Source of the DNA: DTYU01 sp040757355 | GTDB taxonomy: Bacteria > Bacillota > Desulfotomaculia > Desulfotomaculales > Ammonificaceae | DNA length: 64,000 bases | Direction of reading: 5' to 3' | Assembly: GCA_040757355.1 (NCBI GenBank) | Contig: JBFLWY010000008.1 | Coordinates: 12,883-76,882, forward strand | Shown here: piece after piece, positions 32,509 through 42,120 of the stretch | Position numbering within the stretch: the first letter of the stretch is position 1 | Layout: every line of letters starts with the position of its first letter | Program-made: the position numbers and the translations under genes | Notes under the pieces: model-generated | Told to the model about the DNA's origin: nothing | The model's database searches: none | What the model saw: the letters and a program-made list of their open reading frames with translations, nothing else

Positions 32509-32637
32509 CATTTTGTTTAATTACAGAATTTTCACACATTAATGCTTGAGTTTTCGCAATTTTCAAATAATTCTGGACATATGGCACCAAACCATTGGAC
32601 GGCTTGCAGTATTCCATTTCTAGCACAAAAAGTGAAA

Positions 32638-32685
32638 GAGGGCTTTCCCGATTACATGGAGTATGCCATGAATCGGAAAGCCCTC
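32638..32685 (-). terminator. Long hairpin terminator after the first DsrK gene
   Basis: GAGGGCTTTCCCGATT and AATCGGAAAGCCCTC form a stem of about 15 pairs with one bulge; the loop holds an inner CATGG/CCATG pair. On the minus strand a T-rich stretch follows. It ends the 35224-32715 transcript. Confidence 0.8.
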
Positions 32686-32714
32686 TTGAGTGCTGTGACT
32701 GTGATCTTCCGGCG

Positions 32715-34334
32715 CTATTCCCCGCTGATGAACTCCATTTCAAAATACGGCTTCGGCAGGTCAACCATAGCGTTTACTATTAGCTCCACTAAACCGGTAT
32801 AAGTAATCCTGTATTTATCCCACAGTCCGTAGTGGCCTATTAGATCTCTCATGGCCCCCTTGCAGTTAGAACAAGCAGCAATGACACATTTTTCGATACT
32901 TGGGTCTAAAACATCCTTAAACGCTTCAAGAATCTGCTTCGTTTTCATACGCTCGCTTACCTTCTTCCGCCACTGCGGGAAGTTGAGCTCGTTCATGATC
33001 GCAAAACCGCTGCCGCCGCCGCAACAATAGTTGTACGGGCCGTTCGGCACCATTTCCCTAAACTGAGGCGAAATTGCACGTAAGACATGCCGCTGCGGCT
33101 TGACGACACCCATCAATCTGACTATATTGCATGAATCGTGAAGCGTCGTTGGGAAGTTGTTTCTCGAAGGATCCAGTTTAACCACACCGCTTTTCACGAT
33201 CTCCCAGAACAGCGGAAAACAACTTTCCCTCGGAATTTCCGATGTGCTGAGGTCACCTGGGAAGACTCTGTCCGTAATAACGCACAACGTTTTTGTGGCA
33301 TGGCCGCATTCGCCGACTACGATCTTTTTGACACCCAATTTCTTGGCAATCATAACGTGCTGCAAACCTATTCTGGCCAACTCTACGTCGTCACAGAAAA
33401 GACCGTAGTTCACTCCGTCATAGCCGACAGGCTCGCTGCTCAAGGTATAATTGATCCCTGCAGCATCAAAGAGGACCGCAAACGCTCCCGGGTTTTCCGG
33501 CCAGGAAAGGTACTCCCCTGCGTTATGGATCAGGAGGATGTCGGCACCTTTTTTATCTATGGGGATTTTTATGCTCTTCCCGGTCTTCTCGCCAATTTCA
33601 TCCTCAATAAACTCGATTGCCTCGTGGAACCCGGCGACGCTCATACCGGTTGACGACCCAATTTTTAGGTGCTGCCTGGTGCCCTTTTCATACAACTCCT
33701 TTGGAGCAATGCCGAGTTCCTGGCTGAAAACCTTTCTAATCTCCCTGCTGATTAAGGCATTGTCTACACCTACCGGGCACACCTGGGCGCATCTCCGGCA
33801 CACGTTACAGCGGTAGGCGGATTCCATTAACCTGATGGCCATTTTGTAATTTAGGTCAATGTCGGCGCCGACCAGAGACCCCAGGAGCTTACCGCTCGGC
33901 GTGAAGAACTTCTTGTACAGGCGCCGCAGGATTTCCGCCCTGAACGTAGGCCGGTAGTACTCGTTCTGACCGCTCGCCATGTAAACGTGACAGGCCTCCG
34001 AACAGGTCTGGCACCGCATACAATAATCCGTTGTAAGCCTGAGGATCTTAAGAAAGGTCCAGTTGTTCTGCGGGTCGAAAAGCTTTTGCAGCCCGTTTAG
34101 AAATCCTTTTACAAGCCGGAGTTTTTCCTCTTCCGTTTTCGGTAACGGCAGGGCGACGGGTGAGTGCCAATCCAGAGAGAGGTCGTATTTCTCCAACCAC
34201 TTGTCCGGCGGCGGTTTCACCGGAGGTTCTTCGCCCAGATAGGGGACATGCATCAGGTTCTCAACTTGCAGCTTAAACAATGGCTCGTCAGTCAGTCTGG
34301 CCATATCGTTAAATGATATGCCCTTATGGTTCAT
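32715..34334 (-). CDS. DsrK/HdrD-like CCG-domain iron-sulfur protein, copy 1
   Basis: A 539-residue paralogue, the most divergent of the three by eye. Fe-S motifs: CMRCQTCSEACHVY (about 112-125), CNVCRRCAQVCP, and in the CCG domain HDSCNIVRLMG, YCCGGGSG and AACSNCKG. The last CxxC is preceded by SIEKCVIAA, shorter than in copies 2 and 3. Its ATG overlaps the end of the cytochrome b gene by four bases, so the two are coupled as a DsrMK-like pair. Confidence 0.9.
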   Translation of the reverse strand: MNHKGISFNDMARLTDEPLFKLQVENLMHVPYLGEEPPVKPPPDKWLEKYDLSLDWHSPVALPLPKTEEEKLRLVKGFLNGLQKLFDPQNNWTFLKILRLTTDYCMRCQTCSEACHVYMASGQNEYYRPTFRAEILRRLYKKFFTPSGKLLGSLVGADIDLNYKMAIRLMESAYRCNVCRRCAQVCPVGVDNALISREIRKVFSQELGIAPKELYEKGTRQHLKIGSSTGMSVAGFHEAIEFIEDEIGEKTGKSIKIPIDKKGADILLIHNAGEYLSWPENPGAFAVLFDAAGINYTLSSEPVGYDGVNYGLFCDDVELARIGLQHVMIAKKLGVKKIVVGECGHATKTLCVITDRVFPGDLSTSEIPRESCFPLFWEIVKSGVVKLDPSRNNFPTTLHDSCNIVRLMGVVKPQRHVLRAISPQFREMVPNGPYNYCCGGGSGFAIMNELNFPQWRKKVSERMKTKQILEAFKDVLDPSIEKCVIAACSNCKGAMRDLIGHYGLWDKYRITYTGLVELIVNAMVDLPKPYFEMEFISGE

Positions 34335-35224
34335 TTCGAGTCACCTCCCTCAATAATCTGCGCCTCGTCCAGCCACGTCTTGCCCGGCACGATGTGGGGA
34401 CCGCTCCAGGTTACCACGTATCCGAGCTGTTTAACGCACTGCTTGTCGGCAGGCGAATCCTTAATTTTGAAGGCGTCGTCCCAGAAGATTTTGTCGAAGG
34501 TAAAGTACTTCGCGACGTAGTGGAACAGCTTTGAAAAGGGCATGTAAATCAAGAAGAGTTCGAAGAGCAGCAGATTGAGCCAGACCCAGAAGGGCAAGGC
34601 CACAGGTGGTGACTCAAAGAAGATTACTTGATTGATTAAAGCTCTGGTGTAAAGAAACCCCGGGTCTACAGTTGACCATGATATGATCCCGGTCCCGAAT
34701 ATCGCCATCAGGAAAAGCAGATTGAAATAGTCATCCGGGGTCGTGTACAGGGAAAGTTTATCGTTGCCTATCCTTTTCAAGAAAAGTCCTAAAGATCCGA
34801 ACGCACCGATAAACAAGGCTATTACACCGCAGACGTTTGTCAAAGGTACCAGGAATTCCAGCTTAAAAAGCGTTTCTACAAGCAAAAGTAAAATCCACAG
34901 AAAGAAAAGATAAATCCCCCAGTGCATCGAGAAAGAAAAGGGCCACATTCCGAACCTGTTGTGTTCTTTGACCTTCTTTAGCAGAAAGACCTCCGAAGCC
35001 ATGTCTAAAAGTCCGCCGATTCGCTGGTGATGCCTTGGTTTCTTAACGTAGTCCACTTCCTCCATGTACGAGCCGCCGTAATGGTGCCTAGGTTCCGTCG
35101 GTACAGGGTACAGCTCCCACCTTAAAAAAAGCGGCAAGGAAGAGTACTGGATAACCCTGTAGACCGCCATGAAAAGAAAAACCGCTACAGAAACCCACCC
35201 CAGGTACGACACAAAAACCTCCAT
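34331..35224 (-). CDS. NarI/DsrM-like cytochrome b membrane subunit, copy 1
   Basis: A 297-residue integral membrane protein, paralogue of 31288-32223. Shared blocks: RHHYGGSYMEEVDYV, MASEVFLLKKVKEHNRFGMWPFSFSMHWGIYL, FSKLFHYVAKYFTFDKIFWDDAF and GPHIVPGKTWLDEAQII. The histidines in the membrane helices are kept. First gene of the upstream-most transcript in the cluster; ATG follows AAGGAGG. The order b-K, b-K, K-FDH-FeS-NrfD shows that a two-gene unit has been duplicated. Confidence 0.87.
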   Translation of the reverse strand: MEVFVSYLGWVSVAVFLFMAVYRVIQYSSLPLFLRWELYPVPTEPRHHYGGSYMEEVDYVKKPRHHQRIGGLLDMASEVFLLKKVKEHNRFGMWPFSFSMHWGIYLFFLWILLLLVETLFKLEFLVPLTNVCGVIALFIGAFGSLGLFLKRIGNDKLSLYTTPDDYFNLLFLMAIFGTGIISWSTVDPGFLYTRALINQVIFFESPPVALPFWVWLNLLLFELFLIYMPFSKLFHYVAKYFTFDKIFWDDAFKIKDSPADKQCVKQLGYVVTWSGPHIVPGKTWLDEAQIIEGGDSK

Positions 35225-35550
35225 CCTCTGGCCTCCTTTTTAAGAATTTTTCAAATATTCTGCAAAGAAGATACCATATAAAACCTCAAGAGGCAATAAG
35301 GAATTTTACTCCGTCATCTCTTTTTGCGGTCCGCATTCCCTTATGTCACCAGCACTAGGCGGATTCGGCTCCGGCTTGCTTGTTTTTATGTAACAGGCAA
35401 ATCTCTTTTTGGTAGTAATCCAGATGTAGATACTCAAGAGTCAGAAATTCGGAAATTCAAGGTAGGAATTCGCAGAATTTCTGAAGAAGTCTTGCCTCAG
35501 ACTTTTTGCATCTGACTTCTGTTATAGCCGTGTCCGCGTTACCGGCACTA

Positions 35551-35644
35551 CCCAGCACTCAGTTGGGTGTTGGCGCATTGTCGGTAAAGCTACCGAGAGG
35601 TTACGATATGCATTAGTAAGGTGGACTTCCAACTGAGTGCTGGG
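35551..35644. repeat. CCCAGCACTCA element with 16-base perfect inverted ends
   Basis: 94 bp, bounded by CCCAGCACTCAGTTGG and its exact reverse complement. Same terminal 11 bases as the copies at 19192, 19426 and 62835. The inside (GGTAAAGCTACCGAGAGG) is different. The rest of 35225-35720 shows no gene; about 35430-35520 has purine-rich AGTCAGAAATTC/CTGACTTCTG words. Confidence 0.8.
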
Positions 35645-35721
35645 TTCCTTGGGGACAACGGCCAGCGGCTTTTTTATTAGTTCCAATTCAGGCGCGAGTT
35701 AACTGCGAAAGTTGAGGCTTT

Positions 35722-35761
35722 AAAAAAATGACCGGGAGGCGGTAATGAACCGCCCCCCGGT
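35722..35761 (-). terminator. Intrinsic terminator of the nuo operon
   Basis: ACCGGGAGGCGG (35731-35742) and CCGCCCCCCGGT (35750-35761) form a strong GC stem around TAATGAA. On the minus strand seven T follow. It lies 30 bases after the nuoN stop. Confidence 0.9.
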
Positions 35762-35790
35762 GGTGACCCTTTGCTTCAGTTTGAACGTGC

Positions 35791-37215
35791 TTAGAAACGG
35801 GCAAAGTTTGCGGCCTCCTGGGCTAACCGCAGCAACGGCCACGGGATGAGCCCCAGGAGGATTATGCCGCCCAGGCCGATAATGAGCGCCGCCTGTGTCC
35901 CCCAACCGCAAGTGATCGGGGTTGCTTCGGCAGGCTCGTCGACATACATCGCCTTGATCACCATGAAATAGTAATAAATCGAGATGACACTCAACAACAG
36001 CGCGATACCAGCTATTATAGTGTATCCGGACTGCACCGCGGCCGCAAACACCGTAAACTTCGCCATAAACCCGGCCATCGGCGGTACACCGGCAAGGGAG
36101 GCCAGCGTAATCAACATCACGAAGGCAAGGAAGGGCGAACGGCGGGCAAGTCCCGCGAAGCTCCGGATTTCACCCCCGGAGGTTTCCGCAAACGCGCTGA
36201 TTACTCCGAAGGCCGCCACTGTGGTTATGGCATAGAGAAAGCAATAGTACATCACCGCCGCCGTACCGGCGCTGCTCCGCGCAACAATGGCGAGAAGGAT
36301 GTAACCGGCGTGGGCAATACTGGAATAAGCCAGCAGCCGTTTCATATTGGTCTGCGGCAGGGCCACGATATTACCCAGAGCGATGGTTACCACCGCCAGG
36401 ACAAGCAGTACCGGGAGCCATACCCCATTCAGACCTGCCAGGCTCTCTCCGAAAAGCCGCAGCACCGCTGCCAGGGCGGCCGCGCTTGATCCGCTCGCCA
36501 GGAAGGCAACCGTTGGCGCCGGTGCTCCCTCATAAACATCAGGCGCCCACATATGAAAGGGAACGAGGTAGATTTTGAGGCCGAGACCGGCCAGGATCAT
36601 TAGACTGCCGACTCCGGCCAGCAGCGGCCATTCACCCGCGCTGAAAGCCTGCCTTATTGCAGTCAGGTAAGTACTGCCCGTAAGACCGTAAATCAGGCTC
36701 ATTCCGTATAGCAGCACCGCTGATGCCAAACCGCTGAGGAGCAGATACTTGAGACCCGCTTCCGCAGGGCGCACCTCGCCCCTTTGCATCCCGATCAAAA
36801 CATAGAAGCTGACGCTGATCAGCTCGAGCGAGATGTACAGCGTGATGAAGTCCAGCGCTGAAGGAAGAAGCATCATGCCCGTGGCGGCAAACAGAACCAG
36901 TGCTGCAAAATCACCCGACTTTACCCCCCGCTGCGCCAGCAGGTCGGGTGCAAAAAGGAGGGTGATCGCACCGGCCGCTACGGCCACGAGTTTGAAGAAA
37001 ACGGCGAGATCATCAACCCGATAGCTGCCTTGAAAAGCAGTTTCGTTGACCCCCAGCAGCCGCAGGGCTGCAACACCGGCTATTATCAGCACACCGGCAC
37101 CAAACCATGCTGCGTCCTTGCGCTGGGGCTCACCCTTACTGAACAAGCGTTCCGTAAGTATCAACAAACCGCCGATACAGGCAATGATTTCAGGTAGTAG
37201 CAAACCCACGCCCAT
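35791..37215 (-). CDS. nuoN: NADH-quinone oxidoreductase subunit N
   Basis: A 474-residue antiporter-like proton-pumping subunit, about 14 membrane helices. MRP/NuoLMN features: conserved Glu in LYISLELISVSFYVLIG, Lys in GLGLKIYLVPFHMWAPDVYEGAPAP and LLAYSSIAHAGYILL. Last gene of the operon; starts directly at the nuoM stop. Length normal. Confidence 0.95.
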   Translation of the reverse strand: MGVGLLLPEIIACIGGLLILTERLFSKGEPQRKDAAWFGAGVLIIAGVAALRLLGVNETAFQGSYRVDDLAVFFKLVAVAAGAITLLFAPDLLAQRGVKSGDFAALVLFAATGMMLLPSALDFITLYISLELISVSFYVLIGMQRGEVRPAEAGLKYLLLSGLASAVLLYGMSLIYGLTGSTYLTAIRQAFSAGEWPLLAGVGSLMILAGLGLKIYLVPFHMWAPDVYEGAPAPTVAFLASGSSAAALAAVLRLFGESLAGLNGVWLPVLLVLAVVTIALGNIVALPQTNMKRLLAYSSIAHAGYILLAIVARSSAGTAAVMYYCFLYAITTVAAFGVISAFAETSGGEIRSFAGLARRSPFLAFVMLITLASLAGVPPMAGFMAKFTVFAAAVQSGYTIIAGIALLLSVISIYYYFMVIKAMYVDEPAEATPITCGWGTQAALIIGLGGIILLGLIPWPLLRLAQEAANFARF

Positions 37216-38724
37216 TTACTGTACACCTCCTAAGAACGCCAGCCAACCACCCGCCGTAGGTTCAGGCAACCCCGCCAGGATCGGGCTCAGTCCGCTGCTG
37301 ATTAAGTCCATCAGCAGTGAAGGATAAACTCCCATCGCGATGATGAAGAAGATTATCACACTGACGACAACCCAGTCATACCAGCGGGCGTCGGGCAGAT
37401 TGGCAAACTCCTTGTGCTTGAGCGGTTCGAAAAACACTCGCTGTATGGCACGAAGCATATAATACGCGGTAAAGACAATGCCCGAAATCGCCAGTACCGC
37501 CAGCGTCGGGAAGATCGGGAACGAACCGACAAAGACCGAAAACTCCGCCCAGAAGCTCGCGGTTCCCGGGAGACCTACCGAAGCTAAGCACCCGATTGCA
37601 AAAGCGATCGCAATCACGGGCATAACCTTGGCCAATCCTCCCATCGCGGCAATGATGCGGGTATGCGTCCGGTCGTAAGTCATACCCGCGATGGCGAAGT
37701 TCAGGGCGGCCATAATCCCGTGTGCAAAAAACTGGAACAACGCCCCGGCCAGACCGGCCGTGGTAAGCGCCGCTATACCTAAAACCGAGTAACCCATATG
37801 GCTGATACTTGAGTTCGCGATCATGTATTTCAGGTCCTTCTGGCCCATCGCTACGAAAGCAGCATAAACAACGCAGACCACCGCAAGAATCGCGACCACC
37901 GGTGCCCAGGCAAAAGCACCCTCCGGGAACAACCAGATCGCCACGCGGATGATACCGTAGGCACCTAATTTCATTACTACACCGGCGAGGATCATACTAC
38001 CGGCGGTAGGTGCACCCGTATGGGCGTCAGGCAACCACGAGTGGAGTGGCACGATCGGAACCTGAACCGCGAACCCCAGTGTAAGAAGCGCAAACAACCA
38101 TACCTGCTGGTTGTGCGTGAACTGATGCCGCGCCAGTTCCAGGAGGTCCATTGTATTGATGCCCGCGACGAAGTAGAGGCAGAAGATGCCAAGCAGGGTG
38201 ATTGCCCCTCCGAGCGTCAGGTATAGGGCGAGCTTCATGGCCGCGTATTCCTTCTTCGTGCTCCCCCAGACGGAAATCAGCACATACTTGGGCAGAACGG
38301 CAAGTTCAAAAAAGACGAAGAGCAGGAAGAGGTCGAAAGCGGCGAACACCCCGGCGCACGCAAAGGTGAGGGACAGAAAGGTGATATAGTACTCCTTCAC
38401 CCGGTTCTGGATCCCCCAGGAAGCAAACACCCCCGTGAACCCCACAATGGCGGTGAGCAGCAGAAGCGTTACGCTTATGCCGTCGGCACCCATGAAGTAC
38501 TTAATACCGAAGGCAGGAAACCAGTCTATTTTTTCTGCAAACTGGACCCCTCCTACCCCCAGGTCATAAGCAAAGACAAGGTAAATGGCGAACGCTAAAG
38601 AAATTCCCGTTGCTACCGCCGCGATCCATCTGATTACCTCTTTACGCGATGCGGGAACACACATTACCACCAGTGCCCCAATCAGGGGTGCGAATACTGT
38701 TGCACTTACTACCGGAAAGCTCAT
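37216..38724 (-). CDS. nuoM: NADH-quinone oxidoreductase subunit M
   Basis: A 502-residue antiporter-like subunit with about 14 helices. The essential Glu lies in FVFFELAVLPKYVLI and the Lys in HSWLPDAHTGAPTAGSMILAGVVMKLGAYG. MIANSSISHMGYSVLG is typical of NuoM. Its start overlaps the last base of nuoL, so translation is coupled. Confidence 0.95.
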   Translation of the reverse strand: MSFPVVSATVFAPLIGALVVMCVPASRKEVIRWIAAVATGISLAFAIYLVFAYDLGVGGVQFAEKIDWFPAFGIKYFMGADGISVTLLLLTAIVGFTGVFASWGIQNRVKEYYITFLSLTFACAGVFAAFDLFLLFVFFELAVLPKYVLISVWGSTKKEYAAMKLALYLTLGGAITLLGIFCLYFVAGINTMDLLELARHQFTHNQQVWLFALLTLGFAVQVPIVPLHSWLPDAHTGAPTAGSMILAGVVMKLGAYGIIRVAIWLFPEGAFAWAPVVAILAVVCVVYAAFVAMGQKDLKYMIANSSISHMGYSVLGIAALTTAGLAGALFQFFAHGIMAALNFAIAGMTYDRTHTRIIAAMGGLAKVMPVIAIAFAIGCLASVGLPGTASFWAEFSVFVGSFPIFPTLAVLAISGIVFTAYYMLRAIQRVFFEPLKHKEFANLPDARWYDWVVVSVIIFFIIAMGVYPSLLMDLISSGLSPILAGLPEPTAGGWLAFLGGVQ

Positions 38725-40763
38725 TATTTCACCCCTCCAATCGCCGCGATCGCACCAGGTACCTCACCGGGTACACTGTAAATCAGTATAATCACGAGCA
38801 CCAGCACACCCAAAAAGAAGATGAGCGCGTAACGCTGGACCAGACCGTTTTGGAAGAGTCTTAAGACGCGCCCCATTTCCATCATTAGTCCGCCGATGCC
38901 GTTTGCAAAGACGCCTGTAAATACATTCTCCTCGAACCACGCCAGCACTGCAGCACCACCATCGATGAAACGCCGGATAAACCAGAGGTAGATTTCGTCA
39001 AAGTAGTACTTACGCTCAAACAGCCTGTAAATCGGCCCGAGCATCTCCGACAGCGGGTCGGCCGCGGTTTTCCGCTTTCCGTAAATCGCCCAGGCCGCAC
39101 CGATGCCGACTATCAACACGATGTGTGAGATAACCACCGTCGGTATGTCGAACCCTGCAACATGGTGTGGGTGTTCAAAAAAGATGAACGAGGAGAAACC
39201 GTGTTCGAGTCCGGGCCAGCCTACGAAACCGGCCACAACGGCAGCGGTGGCCAAAATCGAAAGCGGGATGATCATCGCCCACGGCTCTTTTCTAAGGTGC
39301 CGGTCTGATTCCGCACGTACCGCGGGATCCACGGGCTGCATCTTCCACGTCTGGCTCGGGCGAGGATTCCCGATATCAGGCAATTCCTCGTGGTGATGGT
39401 CGTCATGACCGTGCCCGTGTGATACAGGCGACCATTCCGAACGGGGGCCGAAAAACACCACAAAGATTAACCGGAAGGTATAGAAGGCAGTGAATAACGC
39501 CACAAGCACGCCCAGCCAGTAAAACCCTATGTGACCGCTCTCCTTGGCGGCCACCAGAATCTCGTCCTTGCTGAAGAAACCGGCAAACGGGAAAAGACCC
39601 GCATTTGAAAGGCCGCCGAGAATCATGACGATCGCGGTCACTTTCATGTACCTGTACAGACCGCCCATGCGCCAGATGTTCTCCTCGTGGAAGTACAGGG
39701 TCATTACCGCACCGGCAGACAGGAACAAGAGGGCTTTAAAGAAGCAGTGGGTCAGGAGGTGGAAAACCCCGGCTGTGTAACCGCCGAGCCCCAAAGCCAT
39801 CATCATGTAGGCCAGGTGGCTGCACGTGGAATAGGCGACTATTCGTTTCATCCGGCTCTGCGCTACCGCCATCGATGCCGCCAGGAAAGCCGTAATCCCG
39901 CCGATATACGCCACCACAAGCATGGCCTGATCACTCGAGTGGAAGAGGTCGTAGGTCCGCGCAACCATGTAGACCCCCGCTGCCACCATAGTGGCTGCGT
40001 GGATCAGCGCGCTGACCGGTGTCGGACCTTCCATCGCGTCCGGAAGCCACACGTGCAGCGGGAACTGCGCCGACTTTCCAATCGCACCGCAGAAGACCAA
40101 AACAGTAGCGATAGTCAACCAAACCGGCGGTATGTAACCGCTCTCTATCGCGTGTGCAATTTCACCGTAACCGAAGCCCCCCACAAAGTGGAACAGCAAC
40201 AGGATGCCGAGTAGAAAACCGAAGTCCCCGAAACGAGTGACTACAAACGCCTTCTTAGCAGCAGCTGCTGCTGCGGGCTTGAAAAACCAGAAGCCGATTA
40301 ACAGGTAGGAGCACAGTCCCACCAGTTCCCAGAAGATGTAGATCATTAAGAAGTTGTTGGCCAGAACTATGCCCAGCATCGAAAATGTAAAGAGGGCCAT
40401 GAATGCGAAGAACCGCGAGTATCCTTCATCGTGCTCCATGTAAGCGGTGGAGTACACCTGGATAAGAAAGCTTACCACGCATACCGCCATCATCATGGAC
40501 GCCGAGAGTGGGTCGATCAGGCACCCAAAATCAATCTTAACGGACCCTACGGTCAACCAGTGCCATGTCGAGCTGACCGGCGTCGGGTCGGCGATAATCC
40601 GGGAAAGGATCCATATGGAAAGAACCGCACTGATCCCAATCCCCGTAACTGTCACCAAACCGCTGACCTTTTTATAAGGCCAGGTAACCAGGCTAATTAC
40701 CAGAAAGGACGCAAGCGGTAGGAACAACACCGCCCAAGCTAACAGCTCAGTTTCTATTCGCAT
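38724..40763 (-). CDS. nuoL: NADH-quinone oxidoreductase subunit L
   Basis: A 679-residue subunit with about 16 helices and the lateral helix at the C-terminus. Motifs: FWELVGLCSYLLIGFW (essential Glu), QFPLHVWLPDAMEGPTPVSALIHAATMVAAG (Lys region replaced by the usual HVWLPDA), and YSTCSHLAYMMMALG. A His/Asp-rich loop (HGHGHDDHHHEE, about 446-457) lies between helices near the end of the antiporter core and is longer than in E. coli. Confidence 0.96.
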   Translation of the reverse strand: MRIETELLAWAVLFLPLASFLVISLVTWPYKKVSGLVTVTGIGISAVLSIWILSRIIADPTPVSSTWHWLTVGSVKIDFGCLIDPLSASMMMAVCVVSFLIQVYSTAYMEHDEGYSRFFAFMALFTFSMLGIVLANNFLMIYIFWELVGLCSYLLIGFWFFKPAAAAAAKKAFVVTRFGDFGFLLGILLLFHFVGGFGYGEIAHAIESGYIPPVWLTIATVLVFCGAIGKSAQFPLHVWLPDAMEGPTPVSALIHAATMVAAGVYMVARTYDLFHSSDQAMLVVAYIGGITAFLAASMAVAQSRMKRIVAYSTCSHLAYMMMALGLGGYTAGVFHLLTHCFFKALLFLSAGAVMTLYFHEENIWRMGGLYRYMKVTAIVMILGGLSNAGLFPFAGFFSKDEILVAAKESGHIGFYWLGVLVALFTAFYTFRLIFVVFFGPRSEWSPVSHGHGHDDHHHEELPDIGNPRPSQTWKMQPVDPAVRAESDRHLRKEPWAMIIPLSILATAAVVAGFVGWPGLEHGFSSFIFFEHPHHVAGFDIPTVVISHIVLIVGIGAAWAIYGKRKTAADPLSEMLGPIYRLFERKYYFDEIYLWFIRRFIDGGAAVLAWFEENVFTGVFANGIGGLMMEMGRVLRLFQNGLVQRYALIFFLGVLVLVIILIYSVPGEVPGAIAAIGGVK

Positions 40764-40798
40764 AGCATCTCTTCCGCCTTTCTTTCCGAACTACCCAG

Positions 40799-41107
40799 CT
40801 AACCCTTAAGCCAGGTGAAGTCGTCCAGGTTGATAGTGTCCCGGTAGCGGTTCAGTACGATTACCAGGGCAATGCCCACAGCCACTTCGGCCGCCGCTAC
40901 GGCAATCGTGAATATGACAAAGAGGTGGCCGAGCAACTGGCCGGGGTCGAGAAAGCGCGAAAACGCCACCAGGTTGATGTTGACCGCATTCAACATGAGC
41001 TCAATACACATGAGCACCACGACTGCACTTCTTTTCGTAAGGGCGCCGAATAAGCCGACGATAAACAGCAGCGTGCTTAACCCCAGATAGCAAGACAGGT
41101 CCATCAT
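40799..41107 (-). CDS. nuoK: NADH-quinone oxidoreductase subunit K
   Basis: A 102-residue, three-helix membrane subunit. It keeps VVLMCIELMLNAVNINLVAF (conserved Glu in helix 2) and FTIAVAAAEVAVGIALVIVL (conserved Glu in helix 3). Start and nuoJ stop share one base (TGATG). Confidence 0.96.
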   Translation of the reverse strand: MMDLSCYLGLSTLLFIVGLFGALTKRSAVVVLMCIELMLNAVNINLVAFSRFLDPGQLLGHLFVIFTIAVAAAEVAVGIALVIVLNRYRDTINLDDFTWLKG

Positions 41108-41631
41108 CAGGACTTTTGCACCTCCTCCAGGGCGATCATTACTGCGCCCACCAATGCCACCAGCAGCAAGACCGCAGCGATTTCAAAGGGGATCGGCAGT
41201 TTAGTCATCATTGCTTCACCGAGGAAACGCGTGAGATCAGTTGCGGGAAGTTTGTCGGCGATCTGCCAGGTCGTTTCACAGATTAACCCCAGCAGAACAA
41301 CACCCAACCCGCCTGCAACGGAGGTACCAAGCACTAACTGTACACTGTTGTCAACGAACCGGTTGGAATCCGACATCTTGCCGCGACGTGTGAGCATAAC
41401 CGCAAACGCGATTACCACTGCAACCGCGCCTATGTAAATCAGCACCTGCATGACAGCAAGAAAATCAGCCTGGAGGCTGAAATACACCCCTGATACGCCA
41501 AGGAAACAGACCACCATGGCCACCAAAGCGTGGAAGACGTTGCGCAAGAGCACGACACCCAAACCTCCACCGATGACCATAGCAGCAAGCACTGAAAAAA
41601 CAACAATGGTTCCGGTAGTTGGTTCACCCAT
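41107..41631 (-). CDS. nuoJ: NADH-quinone oxidoreductase subunit J
   Basis: A 174-residue membrane subunit, about five helices, with RNVFHALVAMVVCFLGVSGVYF and QVLIYIGAVAVVIAFAVML. ATG 41631 is preferred (GAGGTGAG six bases upstream); a GTG one codon earlier is possible. It overlaps the nuoI stop in TGATG. Confidence 0.94.
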   Translation of the reverse strand: MGEPTTGTIVVFSVLAAMVIGGGLGVVLLRNVFHALVAMVVCFLGVSGVYFSLQADFLAVMQVLIYIGAVAVVIAFAVMLTRRGKMSDSNRFVDNSVQLVLGTSVAGGLGVVLLGLICETTWQIADKLPATDLTRFLGEAMMTKLPIPFEIAAVLLLVALVGAVMIALEEVQKS

Positions 41632-42116
41632 CACTGGCTCACCTCACTTTTTCCGGCATCCTTGGATTTACTTTCTGCAGTCTTTGCCGGGGCCACCGGT
41701 GCGCTTGCCGCAGTGACGGGCGGCGGGGCAGGAATAAGCTGTTCAGGTACCTCCACCTTAAGCACGTTACGCTCGTAAGTAGCCAGCTTAATCTGATCCG
41801 TCATCACCAGCGCGTCTTTATTACAGGCTTCGACACAGAAACCACAGTACAGGCAGTACTGCAGGTCCATCTTGTAGCCGGTCAGATGCATTTTTTTATC
41901 CGCGCCCCGCTCCCTCTCCACGGTAATAACCCGGTTGGGGCAGGCATTCTGGCACAACTGGCAGGCAATGCACCTCTCCGGGTAAAAACAGAACCCCCCC
42001 CGGTAAACCGGCGCAAACTTAATCGTTTTGAAGGGGTACTCAACCGTAATCGGCTTGGTGAGCATAACCCCCATAGTGACCCTTAGACCGCGTAATGCAC
42101 CTCTTCCGTGTGCCAT
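41631..42116 (-). CDS. nuoI: NADH-quinone oxidoreductase subunit I (8Fe ferredoxin)
   Basis: A 161-residue subunit with two [4Fe-4S] sites, CIACQLCQNACPNRV and CLYCGFCVEACNKDAL, carrying clusters N6a and N6b. The segment after residue about 125 is a Pro/Ala/Lys-rich tail (PAPPPVTAASAPVAPAK) without known role. ATG 42116 follows directly after the nuoH stop, with GGTGAG before it; an ATG at 42149 lies inside nuoH. Confidence 0.94.
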   Translation of the reverse strand: MAHGRGALRGLRVTMGVMLTKPITVEYPFKTIKFAPVYRGGFCFYPERCIACQLCQNACPNRVITVERERGADKKMHLTGYKMDLQYCLYCGFCVEACNKDALVMTDQIKLATYERNVLKVEVPEQLIPAPPPVTAASAPVAPAKTAESKSKDAGKSEVSQ

Positions 42117-42120
42117 CTTC

